Part shown: positions 23,840 through 35,650 of the stretch, in pieces
How positions within the stretch are numbered: position 1 is the first letter of the stretch
Layout of the letters: each line of letters starts with the position of its first letter
Notes under the pieces: generated by a model
What the model saw: the letters and a program-made list of their open reading frames with translations, nothing else
What the model was told of the DNA's origin: nothing
Databases searched by the model: none
Source: Aphrophora alni
Lineage: Eukaryota; Arthropoda; Insecta; Hemiptera; Aphrophoridae
Assembly (NCBI GenBank): GCA_963513935.1
Contig: OY740768.1
Span: forward strand, 63,096,786 to 63,160,785
Reading direction: 5' to 3'
Length of the DNA: 64,000 nucleotides
Made by a program: the position numbers and the translations under genes

Positions 23840-25040
23840 TTTTTCTCACTTTTATAAAGATATTTTAAAGTTTTTATATAAAATGGTAACATTGTTGAGT
23901 GGATGAATTTAAGATTATAAACAGTCCTTATATTTAGTATAATACAAAGGAAGAAAATATTTATAATTTGAAAACCTTATTTTATCTATTTCACTTTTAA
24001 GTTTAATTTAATTATTTGCATAACGCAAGTAGTTTTTTTAAATATTGGTAAATTATATCTATATGACATTTTGGAGATATAATATAACAAACTTCAATTT
24101 ATATACTAGTAAAAATTAGTGGTGCATAAATATTGCACACATTTACTTACCCACCTATCTTCAAAAACAAATAACAGAGAACTAAAATTAAACGTCCTCA
24201 AAAATTTCAGTTCGGCAGTTGTGAATAAAGAAGTGGAAATGAATGTAGATGTCTTCTTGTATTGTTTATATATTTAAATAATGGGCTAAACTTGTTTCGC
24301 TTTGCCAGTGGTATAAACGGGTCCTCAGAGTAAATTATTTAATTAAATTGAACTTCTAATGACGAGAGTAAAGATTTGTTTTTGGTTTTCGTCGACTATT
24401 CCTAAAGCCCTATTATTTTAGTTACGACTAAATTTGAATTAAAATTTAATAAAATAAATAGAATAGATTTTTGTAATTTACATTATTTCATAATAGGTTA
24501 TTTAACGGTTTTTCACAGATAATTCAAGAACCGCACGTTTAGCCTGTTCACATAAAGACGGCACTTGAGCTCAATTTAGTCGTAATCGTTGGAGCCTATT
24601 TTAGAAAATCGTATTTTGTGCATTTACTTATTGCTGCTACCTCCCAATTTATAGTTTAAAAAAAAAATCTTGAGATTGGTCAGAATCTAGACATATATAA
24701 AATCGGTCTAATCGTTTTGGGCCGTAGAACACTGCAGATATAACGGACATAATTATTCCAATGACAAATATTCTCTACTCACGCTCAATGGACTCCAAAA
24801 TGGGATATATCAACAACAAATTTTGAAAATCTATTTTAAACTTAACATAACTTTATCTATACTACGTATATACATTATAAGAACATACAGACTCAGTTTT
24901 TAATGTGTATGTCTAATTAGTTTGTGTTAATACTAAAAAATACTCGTTATTTGTAGTAATAAAACTATTACAAAGATTTTAATTAAATATGAATAGTATA
25001 TTTTTGTAGTAGATTATTATTTAAGTGCAAATATATATTA
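23840..25040. other. Spacer, no gene seen
   Basis: AT-rich. A GC-richer patch at about 24530-24800 shows no reading frame that I recognise. Confidence 0.5.
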
Positions 25041-25044
25041 TATT

Positions 25045-25222
25045 GTGTTAATAATACATTATTGTGATAAAATATTTTCTACGTGATACATTGAGAAAGT
25101 TAGACATCGTTGTGTTTCTAAAATGACTTTATTCCAATTCGTTCAAAGTCGTCGAACATCGCCTATAACCTTACGTGTTCTCAGAGATGAAAACAAGTGG
25201 CAATGACTTGTAAACATTTATA
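25045..25222 (+). repeat. Array island B, copy 3
   Basis: Carries GATACATTGAGAAAGTTAGA, AAGTCGTCGAACATCGCC, ACGTGTTCTCAGAGATGAAA and GTGGCAATGACTTGTAAACA. Confidence 0.85.
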
Positions 25223-25611
25223 AAAATATATAAATATATATATATAAGAAATTAAACTTATTACATTTAAAAAAGAGCATTATCAATTTTAAAGAACAAT
25301 GTATTTGCACATAATTATTGTTAATGATACCGCCTCTTTTTTGCTAATTATTTAGTTATAATTAGTATTGAAATTATTATTGTTTATAAATAAATCATTC
25401 GCAAAAATTTCTTCTGTAAATAATTGTAAAAATATGAATTCTTTATGTGGAAAATAAATAAATAGTGAGGTAATTTTTGCTGAAAAAATATTAACTACTA
25501 TTACGATTGACAAAAATTTGGTACGTCATAATCCAATACCTCTGTTATATTTTATACAGAATCGAAACATGTTATGTCGCGGTAAAATAAAAACTAACTA
25601 CTTTCTTTAGT

Positions 25612-25870
25612 TGAACTATAGACTATATTAAAGCCAATTTTATTTAATTCTTCATATGTACGTTAATTATTACTTCTGAACTATCGAAAAGTGGATATTT
25701 AAACTGATGTCGAACATTCTCGGGATCTTGACCATTGTTTTTATATAAAACTATTTACCTATTAAACTCTACCCTAGTCAAACACAACATCGTAGATGAG
25801 AACATAATTAAATTGGTTCCATTAATTGGGTCAAGCTGTATATACTATATAAACAAAGGCTAATGTTATT
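25612..25870 (+). repeat. Array island C, copy 3
   Basis: Carries TATTAAAGCCAATTTTATTT, GAACTATCGAAAAGTGGA, ACTATTTACCTATTAAACTC, ACAACATCGTAGATGAGAAC and TTGGGTCAAGCTGTATA. Confidence 0.85.
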
Positions 25871-26450
25871 TCAGAATATATGCTTCAAATTAAGTGCTAC
25901 TATACACATCTTCCATATTTTTATTACATAAAAATACATTTTGAGTAACTATAATAAGGACAAATTACAACAAATACATTTTTGGTTGAGTGACCTGACA
26001 AAATAATATATGGATGAAAATTTATAGTTATACATTCTTAAAAATATATAAATTAAACTAAGTCTCAAAACGAGTATGTAAACAAATGTAATGTCATTGT
26101 TAATTTCAATGAAACTCTTGTTAGTCCAGTTTTGAGACCAGTTTTATGTGTTTGTCTTAGAACTCAATATATACACCACAATTTATTATTAACAATATAC
26201 TTGTAAAAGTTTCAACTTAAGTATAGAAACATTTCTTAGAGACAAAAAAGAGAGTTCTTAAATACTATTATTGACGTTATTTTACTTAACAAAAATATTT
26301 TACAAACAATGTTCCCCTCAGCGTACTAAACAAATGTTACGAAAACATTATATTTCTGTTTACACGTGTTTTGAAAACACAAAAGTATTTTTAGGATATT
26401 CAAAACGAAAATATATTTAAATTACAAATAAGTAAACAAAATTTGTTGAT

Positions 26451-26685
26451 GTTTGGATAATGTATACATGTTCGAAAGAAGTGACAATAAGTGTTTGAGA
26501 TGTTAAAACCGATCCCGTATATCTGCGAATTAAAATTTTTTACAACCTACGTTAAACTAACGGACGATTATTCTGGAAATATATTTTGACAATACAGCTT
26601 TGAGCGTAGGTTACTTTTATAATTTTTAGACAGATTAATACAAAGTAGATTAGTTTTATTTATTAAACTGTAACAGTATATAATC
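26451..26685 (+). repeat. Array island D, copy 3
   Basis: Carries GTTTGGATAATGTATACATG, TTTGAGATGTTAAAACCGAT and ACCTACGTTAAACTAACGGA. It is the most diverged D copy and has no open frame. Confidence 0.8.
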
Positions 26686-27261
26686 AATTTGTGTTAACAC
26701 CAGATACCTCCAACTTCAATACTCATAAAATTGCATCAACATCAAACATCGTCAATTAATTTGTGTTTTACTATTTAGTGTGCAACCTTTGTTAAAACAG
26801 AAAATGAATCTCGATAAAATAAACTGACGGATAGATGGTTTCAATGTCATCATAGCTCATTTTATACTGCGTACTAATGTATATGAGCTAAATTAATTGG
26901 CGTGTTAATAGATCAAAATCTATACATTTGCAGTTTATTTATATATTTAATTGAAATAATTATTTTTTATTAAACGAAAATCTATCCATCAAGTAAATTG
27001 AAATCTGTTGCTAATTGATTATCACTTCTCCTAGAGAAGTTGATTTAGAAAGGACTTTGGTAGAGGTTACGTTCTTTCCACTGCGTATACATAGTGGTAT
27101 ACAAGTAGTATCTGAAGTCTTTTAGTAATATTAATAATTACTATTAAATAATTAGCAAATCATCGAATAACATGATGAATAAAACTTATTGGACAATTAC
27201 CTTTATTGTTCAGCTTCCACGTCTTCCGATTCATTGAATTGTTTATCGTTTCTCATCAGAA

Positions 27262-27290
27262 TAGCACGTCCTGAATACACGGGCGTGCTA
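27262..27290. other. Short hairpin
   Basis: TAGCACG (27262-27268) and CGTGCTA (27284-27290) are exact reverse complements around a 15-base loop whose ends (CC/GG) could pair as well. No terminator or RNA class is recognised. Confidence 0.35.
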
Positions 27291-27514
27291 ATTCGTTATC
27301 ATATACAGATCATATTTAAAGATTACTAAACTTAATATTTGCTCACTTTTTGCTTGTAACATAAATATTTATTTCTACTGTACTGCCTTTTTTCATATTT
27401 CAAGTACTGTTGTATTTCTTTTGTGTAAAATATGGTAAATCGTTGTATAATTTAACAATTTAGTAGTTTAAAACAGGTACAGATATTGCTTTGTTAGTTA
27501 CACCTTCATTGTTA

Positions 27515-27870
27515 CATAATACACAAGATAATGTAACCTAAGATTACGTCTAAACTATGGAGTGAAGGTATAAAGGAAAGTGTCAAGTCATTGAGCTCGT
27601 CTCAGGTGCCTCAAGGTTAGAAGCAACACTTTACCCCGCGACCTATTAAGAGAATTCATATTAATGTATTTTGAGTCCTCTAAAGTGTAATCTGAGGCTG
27701 TTTGTTTTCAAAACTCTTGAGAAATTACAAGGAAAGATTCTTCTATTCTATATTTCTTGTTAAGCAAACGAGATACAAAGATATTTCGCATATATTCCCT
27801 ACGGAAATGATCGAGGAATATGTACAAGAATGGTTTCTTCAACGTGTCTTCTTTTCATACAGACTTTACA
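27515..27870 (+). repeat. Array island E, copy 3
   Basis: Carries ACACAAGATAATGTAACCTA, AAGGAAAGTGTCAAGTCATT, GAGCTCGTCTCAGGTGCCTC, GCGACCTATTAAGAGAATTC and TTTTGAGTCCTCTAAAGTG. The complementary frame meets a TGA in the middle. Confidence 0.9.
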
Positions 27871-28479
27871 AGTAAAACTTTTCACAAATGATATTTAATT
27901 TAAAACAAATTTTTAAAACAAACAAGAATACTTTCTTTAATAGAATTATGTTTTAATAATCATTTGTATATCTCAATATTTTGTCCCAATTGTAAATATA
28001 AATTATTTATGAAATCACAAATTTTAAAATTACTAAATTTTTTTTATTCTATGGTTAAAATAGTAAAATATCAATAAATTACTATTCCTATGTTATACTG
28101 TTGAAAATTCCTTTTGAACTGTGTAACCTACAAAAAGGAAATATGACTCTTTTATCATAAGTTTTCCAATACATTCTATGAGTATTAACCGATTTGAATA
28201 TGTGTTCCTTAATTATTTTAAAAACTACAGACAATGAGCATTGAATTCAATTAAATAATATATGAACTAAATTAAGATATTTTACAACTTTATTGGCTTT
28301 AAATAATATAAGGATTTTTTTAAATAAATAAATACTTTGAATAATCAAAACGGCTTTTTATATTTTGTTAATTTGTTCTAAATTAAATAATATTTTTTAA
28401 ACTTTTTCGACGTTCAAAGGTTGTGTTGAAGCATCATTCAGATTCGATATGACGATATGACAGATCGAAACTATTTTTT

Positions 28480-28805
28480 AAACATTATAGTATTTATAAC
28501 AACGTATTTCTCCAGAGAATACATACAAAATATCATTGCGTGATGTTTGCTTAGCAAGAAACATGGATAAGATAATATTTTTTTATAATTTCTTCAAAGT
28601 CTAGAGTAAAAACACAGTCTCGGCGTACATTTTAGATTACTCAAAACACATTATTGTGAATCCTCTTAACAGTCCATGAGGTAAGGTGCCGCCTTTTAGA
28701 ACGTTGAGGTATCTAAGATGAGCTCATTGACTTAACAATTTCCTTTATTCCAGCACACCACATTGTACACATATTCTTAGGTTAGGTTACCTTATGCATT
28801 TTTTA
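28480..28805 (-). repeat. Array island E, extra copy, inverted
   Basis: Reads as the reverse complement of the neighbouring E island at 27515-27870. Examples are GTTTGCTTAGCAAGAAACAT, GTGAATCCTCTTAACAGTCC, AAGATGAGCTCATTGACTTA and ATTCTTAGGTTAGGTTACC. The two copies form a long imperfect inverted repeat with about 600 bases between them. Islands F and G, expected here, were not found. Confidence 0.85.
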
Positions 28806-28809
28806 ACTT

Positions 28810-30020
28810 TAATTGCATGCTTACACTGTACCTCATGGTGCAGTTAATGAAGCATTGTGCTTTGAAGAATTAACTGACTATACAAGTAATATTTACTTAT
28901 TGTTGAGTGTAAAACATTACAATGATTCATAGTTTCAGTTCAATAACTGTAAATTAGGTGTTTCAAAATGAACAAAAGTAAGAAATAATTATGAAAAAAC
29001 TATAATTGACAAAAAAAACTGCAAAGAAAAATTACTACAAATTGAAATTATTCTTCTATTATAAATTTATTTGCGTAATCTTAAATATTAACACATTTTT
29101 TGAGTTACCTATTTACTGTCACATTCATCTGTCATAGGCATTTATATTATGAAAGGACAAGGTAGGGAATTGAAGGATATTGCTGTAGATATGTCTAATC
29201 AATTATCTGTTATTATTTCCTTTCAACGAAATATTTATAACTTATAATATCAACAAAACATATAAATATTATTTTTATACGGTTATGGTTATGATGTACA
29301 ACTAAGAAAAAACAAATTATACGTTTTTGATAAACATTCACTACTGATTGCTTAATTAAATGAAATGAATATTGAACTAATGGTCAGATTTCATGCAATA
29401 ATAAATGATTCTGGTAATCAACACATTGTGTCTTATTCACTCACATTTTGGAAATGTTTATTATGTTAGCAATATTTAGACTTGCAACAGTAACTATTAG
29501 AACTATAATTTAATTCATTACCATTTCCGTATGTGTATTATATTTGCAGATGAACTGGAAGGGGAAATTTATATCAATAATATTGTTTTACAACTGAATC
29601 TATGTCAATAGGAAACAGAGTTGCACACGAAAATAAATTACTATATGTAATAGCTGAGAATTTTCAAACTTTTAATTATTAAGGAGAAAATAACATTTCA
29701 TAATAAAATTAAGTAAATCACACTTAACTTATAATTATTAAAATGTCTCTTCTTTGTCTTGGTCAGTGTAAACTGTAATATATAAAATAACACACACAAA
29801 AGCGTACCAACTGAAAGAGATCGGTTATTGTTTCTTTTAGTCACATCCTTAGAATAAATATTTTGTTTCATTATTGTGTTTAAATGTTGTTCTTTATGTC
29901 ATTTTCAAAATCATAAATTAGTAGATTTTTAATTTTATTAAATATATTAATATTAAGTGAAGGTAAGTTTTGAACAAAAATGTGTAATTTTTATTTGTGA
30001 AAATAAATATTAAACCGAGT
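28810..30020. other. Spacer, no gene seen
   Basis: AT-rich sequence with scattered short repeats. Islands F and G are not recognisable. Confidence 0.5.
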
Positions 30021-30024
30021 AATC

Positions 30025-30270
30025 CACAGATCCTGTGAGTTAGCTTGCTGTGAATCGCAAACGATTCTCTGGCCATAATTAATCTTTGCTCAACTTCTCA
30101 GACATGTATAAATAACGCTACTGGCCTCTCTTGTACTGTCTCTTAGCAGCAAGTCTTAATTAAATTACTGTAATATACATGATTTGAAATCCGGTTATCG
30201 TCACACATCTTTAGAATTGTTAGTGCATTACATAAATTGAAATAAAACTATAATGAATGATTTCTTGAAA
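30025..30270 (+). repeat. Array island A, copy 3 (TATA island)
   Basis: Very close to copy 1. Landmarks are CACAGATCCTGTGAGTTAGC, GTGAATCGCAAACGATTCTC, TAATTAATCTTTGCTCAACT and CTCAGACATGTATAAATAAC. Then, after a 4-base insertion, GGCCTCTCTTGTACTGTC and TTAGCAGCAAGTCTTAATTA. Confidence 0.9.
30107..30114 (+). promoter_or_regulatory. TATA box of island A3
   Basis: TATAAATA in the same context as at 3531 and 52802. The following block is shifted by four inserted bases, so a start site at fixed distance would move within the conserved region. Confidence 0.55.
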
Positions 30271-30834
30271 TTGTGGAAAACAATTTTGTGCAATTCTAAA
30301 CTACAATCTTACTTATTTGAAACGAATTTTTTCTTCATTCTATTGGAACATTTTTCAATTTTTTTATTTCAAACATAATTACTGTACCTAAATTGTTTAT
30401 AAATATGCCTTGTTTTTATTGTGGGTCGTCATTCTCAATATTGTACTACAATCGTTAACATTCGTAATTCATTTAAATAAACATAATTATCAATAATATA
30501 GTCTATTGTTGAATTTTTAGTTTTAAATTGTGTTTTAAGGTAATCACTAAGGTGATTATTTTTGAGATATTTAAAAAAATATTTTATGAATATATTTTCC
30601 CCAGAATTTGATACGGTTGTTAATCATAATATGACTAGTATACCCACTTGTGGTGAAAAACGCCTCTTAAAATAACAAATCGGCCAACGCCTGTATATTC
30701 AGCTTCTTTCGGTAAACGACATTAGGACTAAATAGTCATGTTTTATTTGTTATAAAAATAACGAACTCAAAATTGTTGTTTAATTATCCTTTATTTACCG
30801 TTTAAAACAGGATTTTAATGTAGCGTTAGACAGA

Positions 30835-30925
30835 TTATGAAATCTTTTATTTTCAACTACAACACTCATCTTGATACAATTTGTAACGTCACAAATATAA
30901 TTTAATTTAATATAATATAATTTTA
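30835..30925 (+). repeat. Array island H, copy 4
   Basis: Carries CTCATCTTGATACAATTTGT and AACGTCACAAATATAATTTA, matching 16560-16600. Confidence 0.5.
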
Positions 30926-31114
30926 TGATAATATATTTTTTATCAGACTAATTTATGATAATTCCTAAATTATCTGTGACTCGGATTCAATTCTATATGT
31001 AACATACTTCTTGCTTAAGACTTATATATCAATGCTCTACTCACTATAGTAGTAAAATCTTGAGCATCCAATAAGACCACAATATAACATTGTATTTTGT
31101 AATTTTAGCCTTAT

Positions 31115-31340
31115 TAACTAACGATGCTCCATACGATAAGGAGTATTTATTAATGATATTAATAATATTTGATAATGTGGCTTTCCCATTCTATTCTTCC
31201 GTTGACTTTTACGACATGAACTATATTTTCTACTGAAGAAAGCGTAATACATTCAATCCATTGTGTTTGGGTAATATAGTAGTTTATAACCTAATGCAAC
31301 CGAAATATATATTTATTATATACCTTGTACCGGATATTTT
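31115..31340 (+). repeat. Array island I, copy 4
   Basis: Carries AACTAACGATGCTCCATACG, ATAAGGAGTATTTATTAATG, CTGAAGAAAGCGTAATACAT, AGTTTATAACCTAATGCAAC and CCTTGTACCGGATATTTTGT, all matched at 42000-42240. Confidence 0.75.
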
Positions 31341-32454
31341 GTAGTTGAGTCGTTATTATTATTATATTTGAACCACAGATTGTGTTTGATGATCACATTT
31401 AATGATACTATCTTCCATTCATATGTGTGCGTGTTATAAGGTAAACGAAGTATTAAATTTTGATACGTTAACACAATGTAACTTTTAGTAACTCTATTAT
31501 TGTATCAAATTCATTATATTAAACTCGTCTCTATATTTCTACATGTATAATTGAATTTGTACAATACTAACTTTTATGTGGACACGAACTTTAGATTGTA
31601 TATTTTTACCCACAGAATTAGGAGAAATTCGAATATAATAACAAAATAATATGTAGTAAATTTAGTAAAATAATGTAATTATGTTTGTAATTATTAAAGG
31701 GTAAAATAACATGATAAGATTAGTACCGAGCAAGAACTTCAAAATGTATTCCTTGTTGAATAATAATATTTATGAATATTCCTTCTATCACATGAACATC
31801 TGACATTAAATTTTATAGTTTAACTTTATTTCAAAAACAGAAATAAATAAAACATTATTACCCGTAACAATAAATTAGTTGAACAAGAGCCGTTTTAACT
31901 ACAAACTCCTAAACGTCCTTTTCAATCAACAAATTAGATATTTCTTTATTGTAAAAATTGGTATTTTGCATTGTAATTCGAAGGTAAGTAATGACCAAAA
32001 ATTTAATTATTTATTGAATCTATTACCTATGAGATATTTCAAACGTAGGTATGTTAATTAGTAGGATCACTTTTATATTATTTAATTTATTTAATTTATT
32101 AATTTATACATTGATAACATATTACAGAAATTATATGCATTACAATTATATTCATTTTTAAAAGTTGCATAAAATTAAGCTTTTTAGATTAGTAATAGAT
32201 TTTGTATACTTATTTATTAATTTTAAGTAGTTTTAAAATAATATTAGGTTTTATAGTTTTAGGTTGAGGCCATGTTTATTAATTAATATTGTAAAGTTGT
32301 AAAATTTCATAACAATATTATAGTTATTATTCTATTGACCATCTTTTAGGTGTTATACTGGCTTATTATAATAGTATCAAGTTGTAAATATATGTAGTTA
32401 TTTTACATAATATAATTTTTAATTAAAGCCCTTATTTAAGTACAGCTATAATTC

Positions 32455-32643
32455 TGCTCCAGTAATAACAAAAATTGCTTTTCTACATGATATATTGAAA
32501 AAGTTAGGCATCGTGTGGTTTTTAATTTATTTGCTTCTACTTCGTTCCGAGTAGTTGAACGTTGCCTTTAATCTTTCCTGTTCTCAAAGATTAAAAAAAA
32601 AAAAAAAAAAAAAAAACTGGCAGTGACTTTTAAACATTATAAA
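32455..32643 (+). repeat. Array island B, copy 4, interrupted by an A-run
   Basis: Carries ATATTGAAAAAGTTAGGCAT, CGTGTGGTTTTTAATTTATT, CGAGTAGTTGAACGTTGCC and CTGGCAGTGACTTTTAAACA. A run of about 24 A residues (32593-32616) lies where other copies have a short GATGAAAACAA-like segment. Confidence 0.85.
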
Positions 32644-33009
32644 TAAAAATAACATTAACCGTTTAGATATATTAAACGATCAACAATTTTTTATTTCTTG
32701 AATCAACATGTTTATTATTAATTGCTGTTATTAGTATTTTTGTATTTACTAAGTTGTATTATTTTGGATTAGAAATTAATTTTAGCTTGAAGTTATCATC
32801 ATTGAAATTATCAGAATTTCTAAACGAATGGGTTGTTATAACTTAGTAATTTAAAGTTAATTAATTAATTATTTAGCAACTAAAACTAATGCGTATAAAT
32901 ATGCAGGTATATTGTGCTAAGCCTTTGGAACCAGTCATATAATAAGGACTAACTTAACACTTCATTACTTCTAAATTTAATATTAACTTTAGTATGTTAT
33001 TGTATGTTA

Positions 33010-33255
33010 TTGAACATATCAGTTACGTTAAAGCCGACACTGTTAAAGTCCTAATTTGGACGTTGATTTTTCACGCAACTATTGAAAAGTGGACATTAAA
33101 ATTTGAATAAAATATCCCGGAGTTCTGGAGCAGCGCTTTGATATGGCAGTATATACCTCTGAGGAACTTTAGCCTCTACAAAATAAACAACTCGAGGTCA
33201 AATAATCAACAATTAACTTTATGTCAGGTCTAGTTATACACTTAAATGGAAGGAT
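33010..33255 (+). repeat. Array island C, copy 4
   Basis: Carries CAGTTACGTTAAAGCCGACA, TAATTTGGACGTTGATTTTT, CTATTGAAAAGTGGACATTA, GGAGTTCTGGAGCAGCGCTT and AATTAACTTTATGTCAGGTC. The second half is the more diverged. Confidence 0.8.
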
Positions 33256-33259
33256 TTAT

Positions 33260-35310
33260 CTAACATGTTTAGTTTCCTCTTTTACTCCTTTCTCATCTTA
33301 AGAATTGTAACAGCATTTGTTATATTTTCTTTTAGAGTGATAATTAATTTAGTAACTTTTAACAATATTATTAATACTTAACTCAATTGACATTTGTAAT
33401 ATACAAAAACAATGACTCTATTAACTAAAAGTAATTTATTTAAATGAATTAATTTCTACTTCAGTTGTGTCGGGATAAAAATAGATTCTGTAATAAATAT
33501 ATATTACTCCCCTTAATGATTTAAATTGATAACATTGTATAAACTCATCGAAGTTAATTAAGGAATAAGATGACTTCGATTAGTACATGTACTTTGTATT
33601 AATGTTATTTCCACGTTCTATGTTTTACACGTATTGAATAACACTAACACGTGGTGTCCTTCTATAATACTATTAGTTATAAGCAATAACTCCGTGAAAA
33701 ATGTACATATAACTAGATCAAGATGTTCATCATCAACATAACAATTTTACATTATTATTACCATCGCCTACAAAATCTGATCTATTCTTGAAATAAACAC
33801 ATCAATATGTGTTGAACAAGTAAATTGCCATGACATTTTTAGTAATATCTATGATTTACTTAATTATTAATAACACTCAATCACCAAATGAAAGAAAACA
33901 AAATTTTCTACTGTAAAAACTTTATTTCTTCAATACGATGTTTACAAACACAATCTTCAGTTTCTTCTACACGTACAAAAAATTTAGTCACACTACAACT
34001 AGCAAGGCCAATGCTGCACAATAAATATTCTTGCAAGTGTAGGGCATATCTGGTGAATAATACTCAATAATAAAATATCAGAACAATGAAATTACAACAG
34101 ATTTAATTACAATTATATTATAATATTACGGCGATATCAGATCTGTTTTTTTTCATTCGTATATAAAAAATATGTCTATAAAATTCTCCATCAATTCAGA
34201 TTGGTTGATAATTTAGTTACGATTGGGTTAAGTTTTTTAATGTTTAGTTTTACTGAAAATCTTAAATTGTTAATTTAGTACAAGCGCATAAAATTTACGC
34301 ATTGAAGATATGTGTGACTTGGTTTGTATTAACGTTATTTACACTGAATATACAGATACGCACATAAAAAAATCTGGGATTAAAAAAATAATAATAATCT
34401 ATTTCGATTAACCCAAATTGTAATACTTATTTTATATTAATACAATTAAAAAAGGAATTGAAGTAATGTAATTTTAACAAATAAAAATATATATAAAAAA
34501 TAATATTACAATTATTTTCCAGTCTGTTTAGTTTTAGAGAAATAATATTTTTGTACTGTTCTCTTATGTTTCGTGGATTAAAAAAAACTGATTCTTGCGT
34601 CGCCACTCACTAGGACAAAATCCCTCTTGGAAGTAAAACACTGGAAGAAAAGAATTTGCCTTTTACCCACCTTGAACGAAGCTGGAATAAAATCCACCAA
34701 CAATAAATAATATCAATAAATAACGTAAATAATAATAAACCATGATTTAATCTTTCATTTAGTCAACGTGTTACATAATTTAAATTTGCATTGAAAAATA
34801 TCAGTCTAGTAAGTTTAAATTTTTTTCGCAAAATAAATAAATCAGATAATAAATTATTCAACTAACGTTTTTGTTGTAATATATCTACCTCATTGCAGAA
34901 GTATTAAATTATACTGCCCATATTATTTTTAATATGTTGTTTAATTCCAACGTCATTAACTGACTATTTAGTCGGTATTTAAAAAATGAAGACTTAATAT
35001 TGTATCCTAAATATAGGAATCTGTTTCAAAATAAGTTACGATATGAGTTTCCTTTTAAAGTGTTTGTTTACTTGACCTATTTTAATACTAAATTAAGTAT
35101 TACATATAATTAATAATATGTGTGTTATACTATGGCGATGATGACCAAGGTTTTTCGTCTTTAAACAACTATGATAAAAGTTATACAATACATTTTAGAA
35201 TAATGTAGACGGTACGTGTATTGAATTGGAGTAGTCGTGTTAAACACTACCGTAAACTAATATATACCTTGAAAAATGATGATTTAGACAACATTAATTA
35301 ATATTTGTGA
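33260..35310. other. Spacer where island D is missing, no gene seen
   Basis: AT-rich. No D island is recognisable. A GC-richer patch at 34590-34700 has no recognised frame, and the 60-codon frame at 33888-34070 has no family signature. Confidence 0.5.
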
Positions 35311-35317
35311 TATATAC

Positions 35318-35617
35318 TTGGCTCGAAGAGTCTATGTTGAGCCAATATACGAAACTGAGACGCTTCACTTGAACCTATTCATCAAACATGGTTTTTATAA
35401 AAAGTATTTCTTTAGGGAATATATGCGCAATATCTTTGAATCTTGTTTGCTTAACAAGAAACAAGGAAGAGGAGAATATTTCCATATGATTTCTCCAGAG
35501 TCTCCAGAACTCACTGTCTCGGCTTACATTTTACAGGATACAAAACACATTAATGCGAATCCTCTTAACGGGTCGAAAGGTAAAGTGTTTTATGGAACTT
35601 TGAAGCACCTAAGATGA
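35318..35617 (+). CDS. Hypothetical 99-residue frame over inverted island E (doubtful)
   Basis: An open frame with no recognised domain. Its last 69 residues align without gaps in the same phase with the 77-residue minus-strand frame at 46452-46685 (shared FFREY, NIF.SC, NKK, MISPES, NPLN, HLR then stop). Codon-by-codon comparison shows far more amino-acid-changing than silent differences (about twenty against about six by my count). Three other E copies that I translated or inspected are stopped early. This fits a non-coding conserved sequence, or a dead gene, better than a working peptide gene. Kept here so that the frame is recorded. Confidence 0.15.
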   Translation: MARRVYVEPIYETETLHLNLFIKHGFYKKYFFREYMRNIFESCLLNKKQGRGEYFHMISPESPELTVSAYILQDTKHINANPLNGSKGKVFYGTLKHLR

Positions 35618-35650
35618 GTTCAATGAATTGACACTTTCTACTCTGATATT
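35318..35650 (-). repeat. Array island E, copy 4, inverted
   Basis: Island E in the reverse orientation. On the plus strand it reads ATCAAACATGGTTTTTATAA, TTTAGGGAATATATGCGCAA, AATCCTCTTAACGGGTCG, GGTAAAGTGTTTTATGG and CTAAGATGAGTTCAATGAAT. It sits between C (33.0 kb) and F (37.4 kb), so its place in the order is kept while its direction is flipped. Confidence 0.85.
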
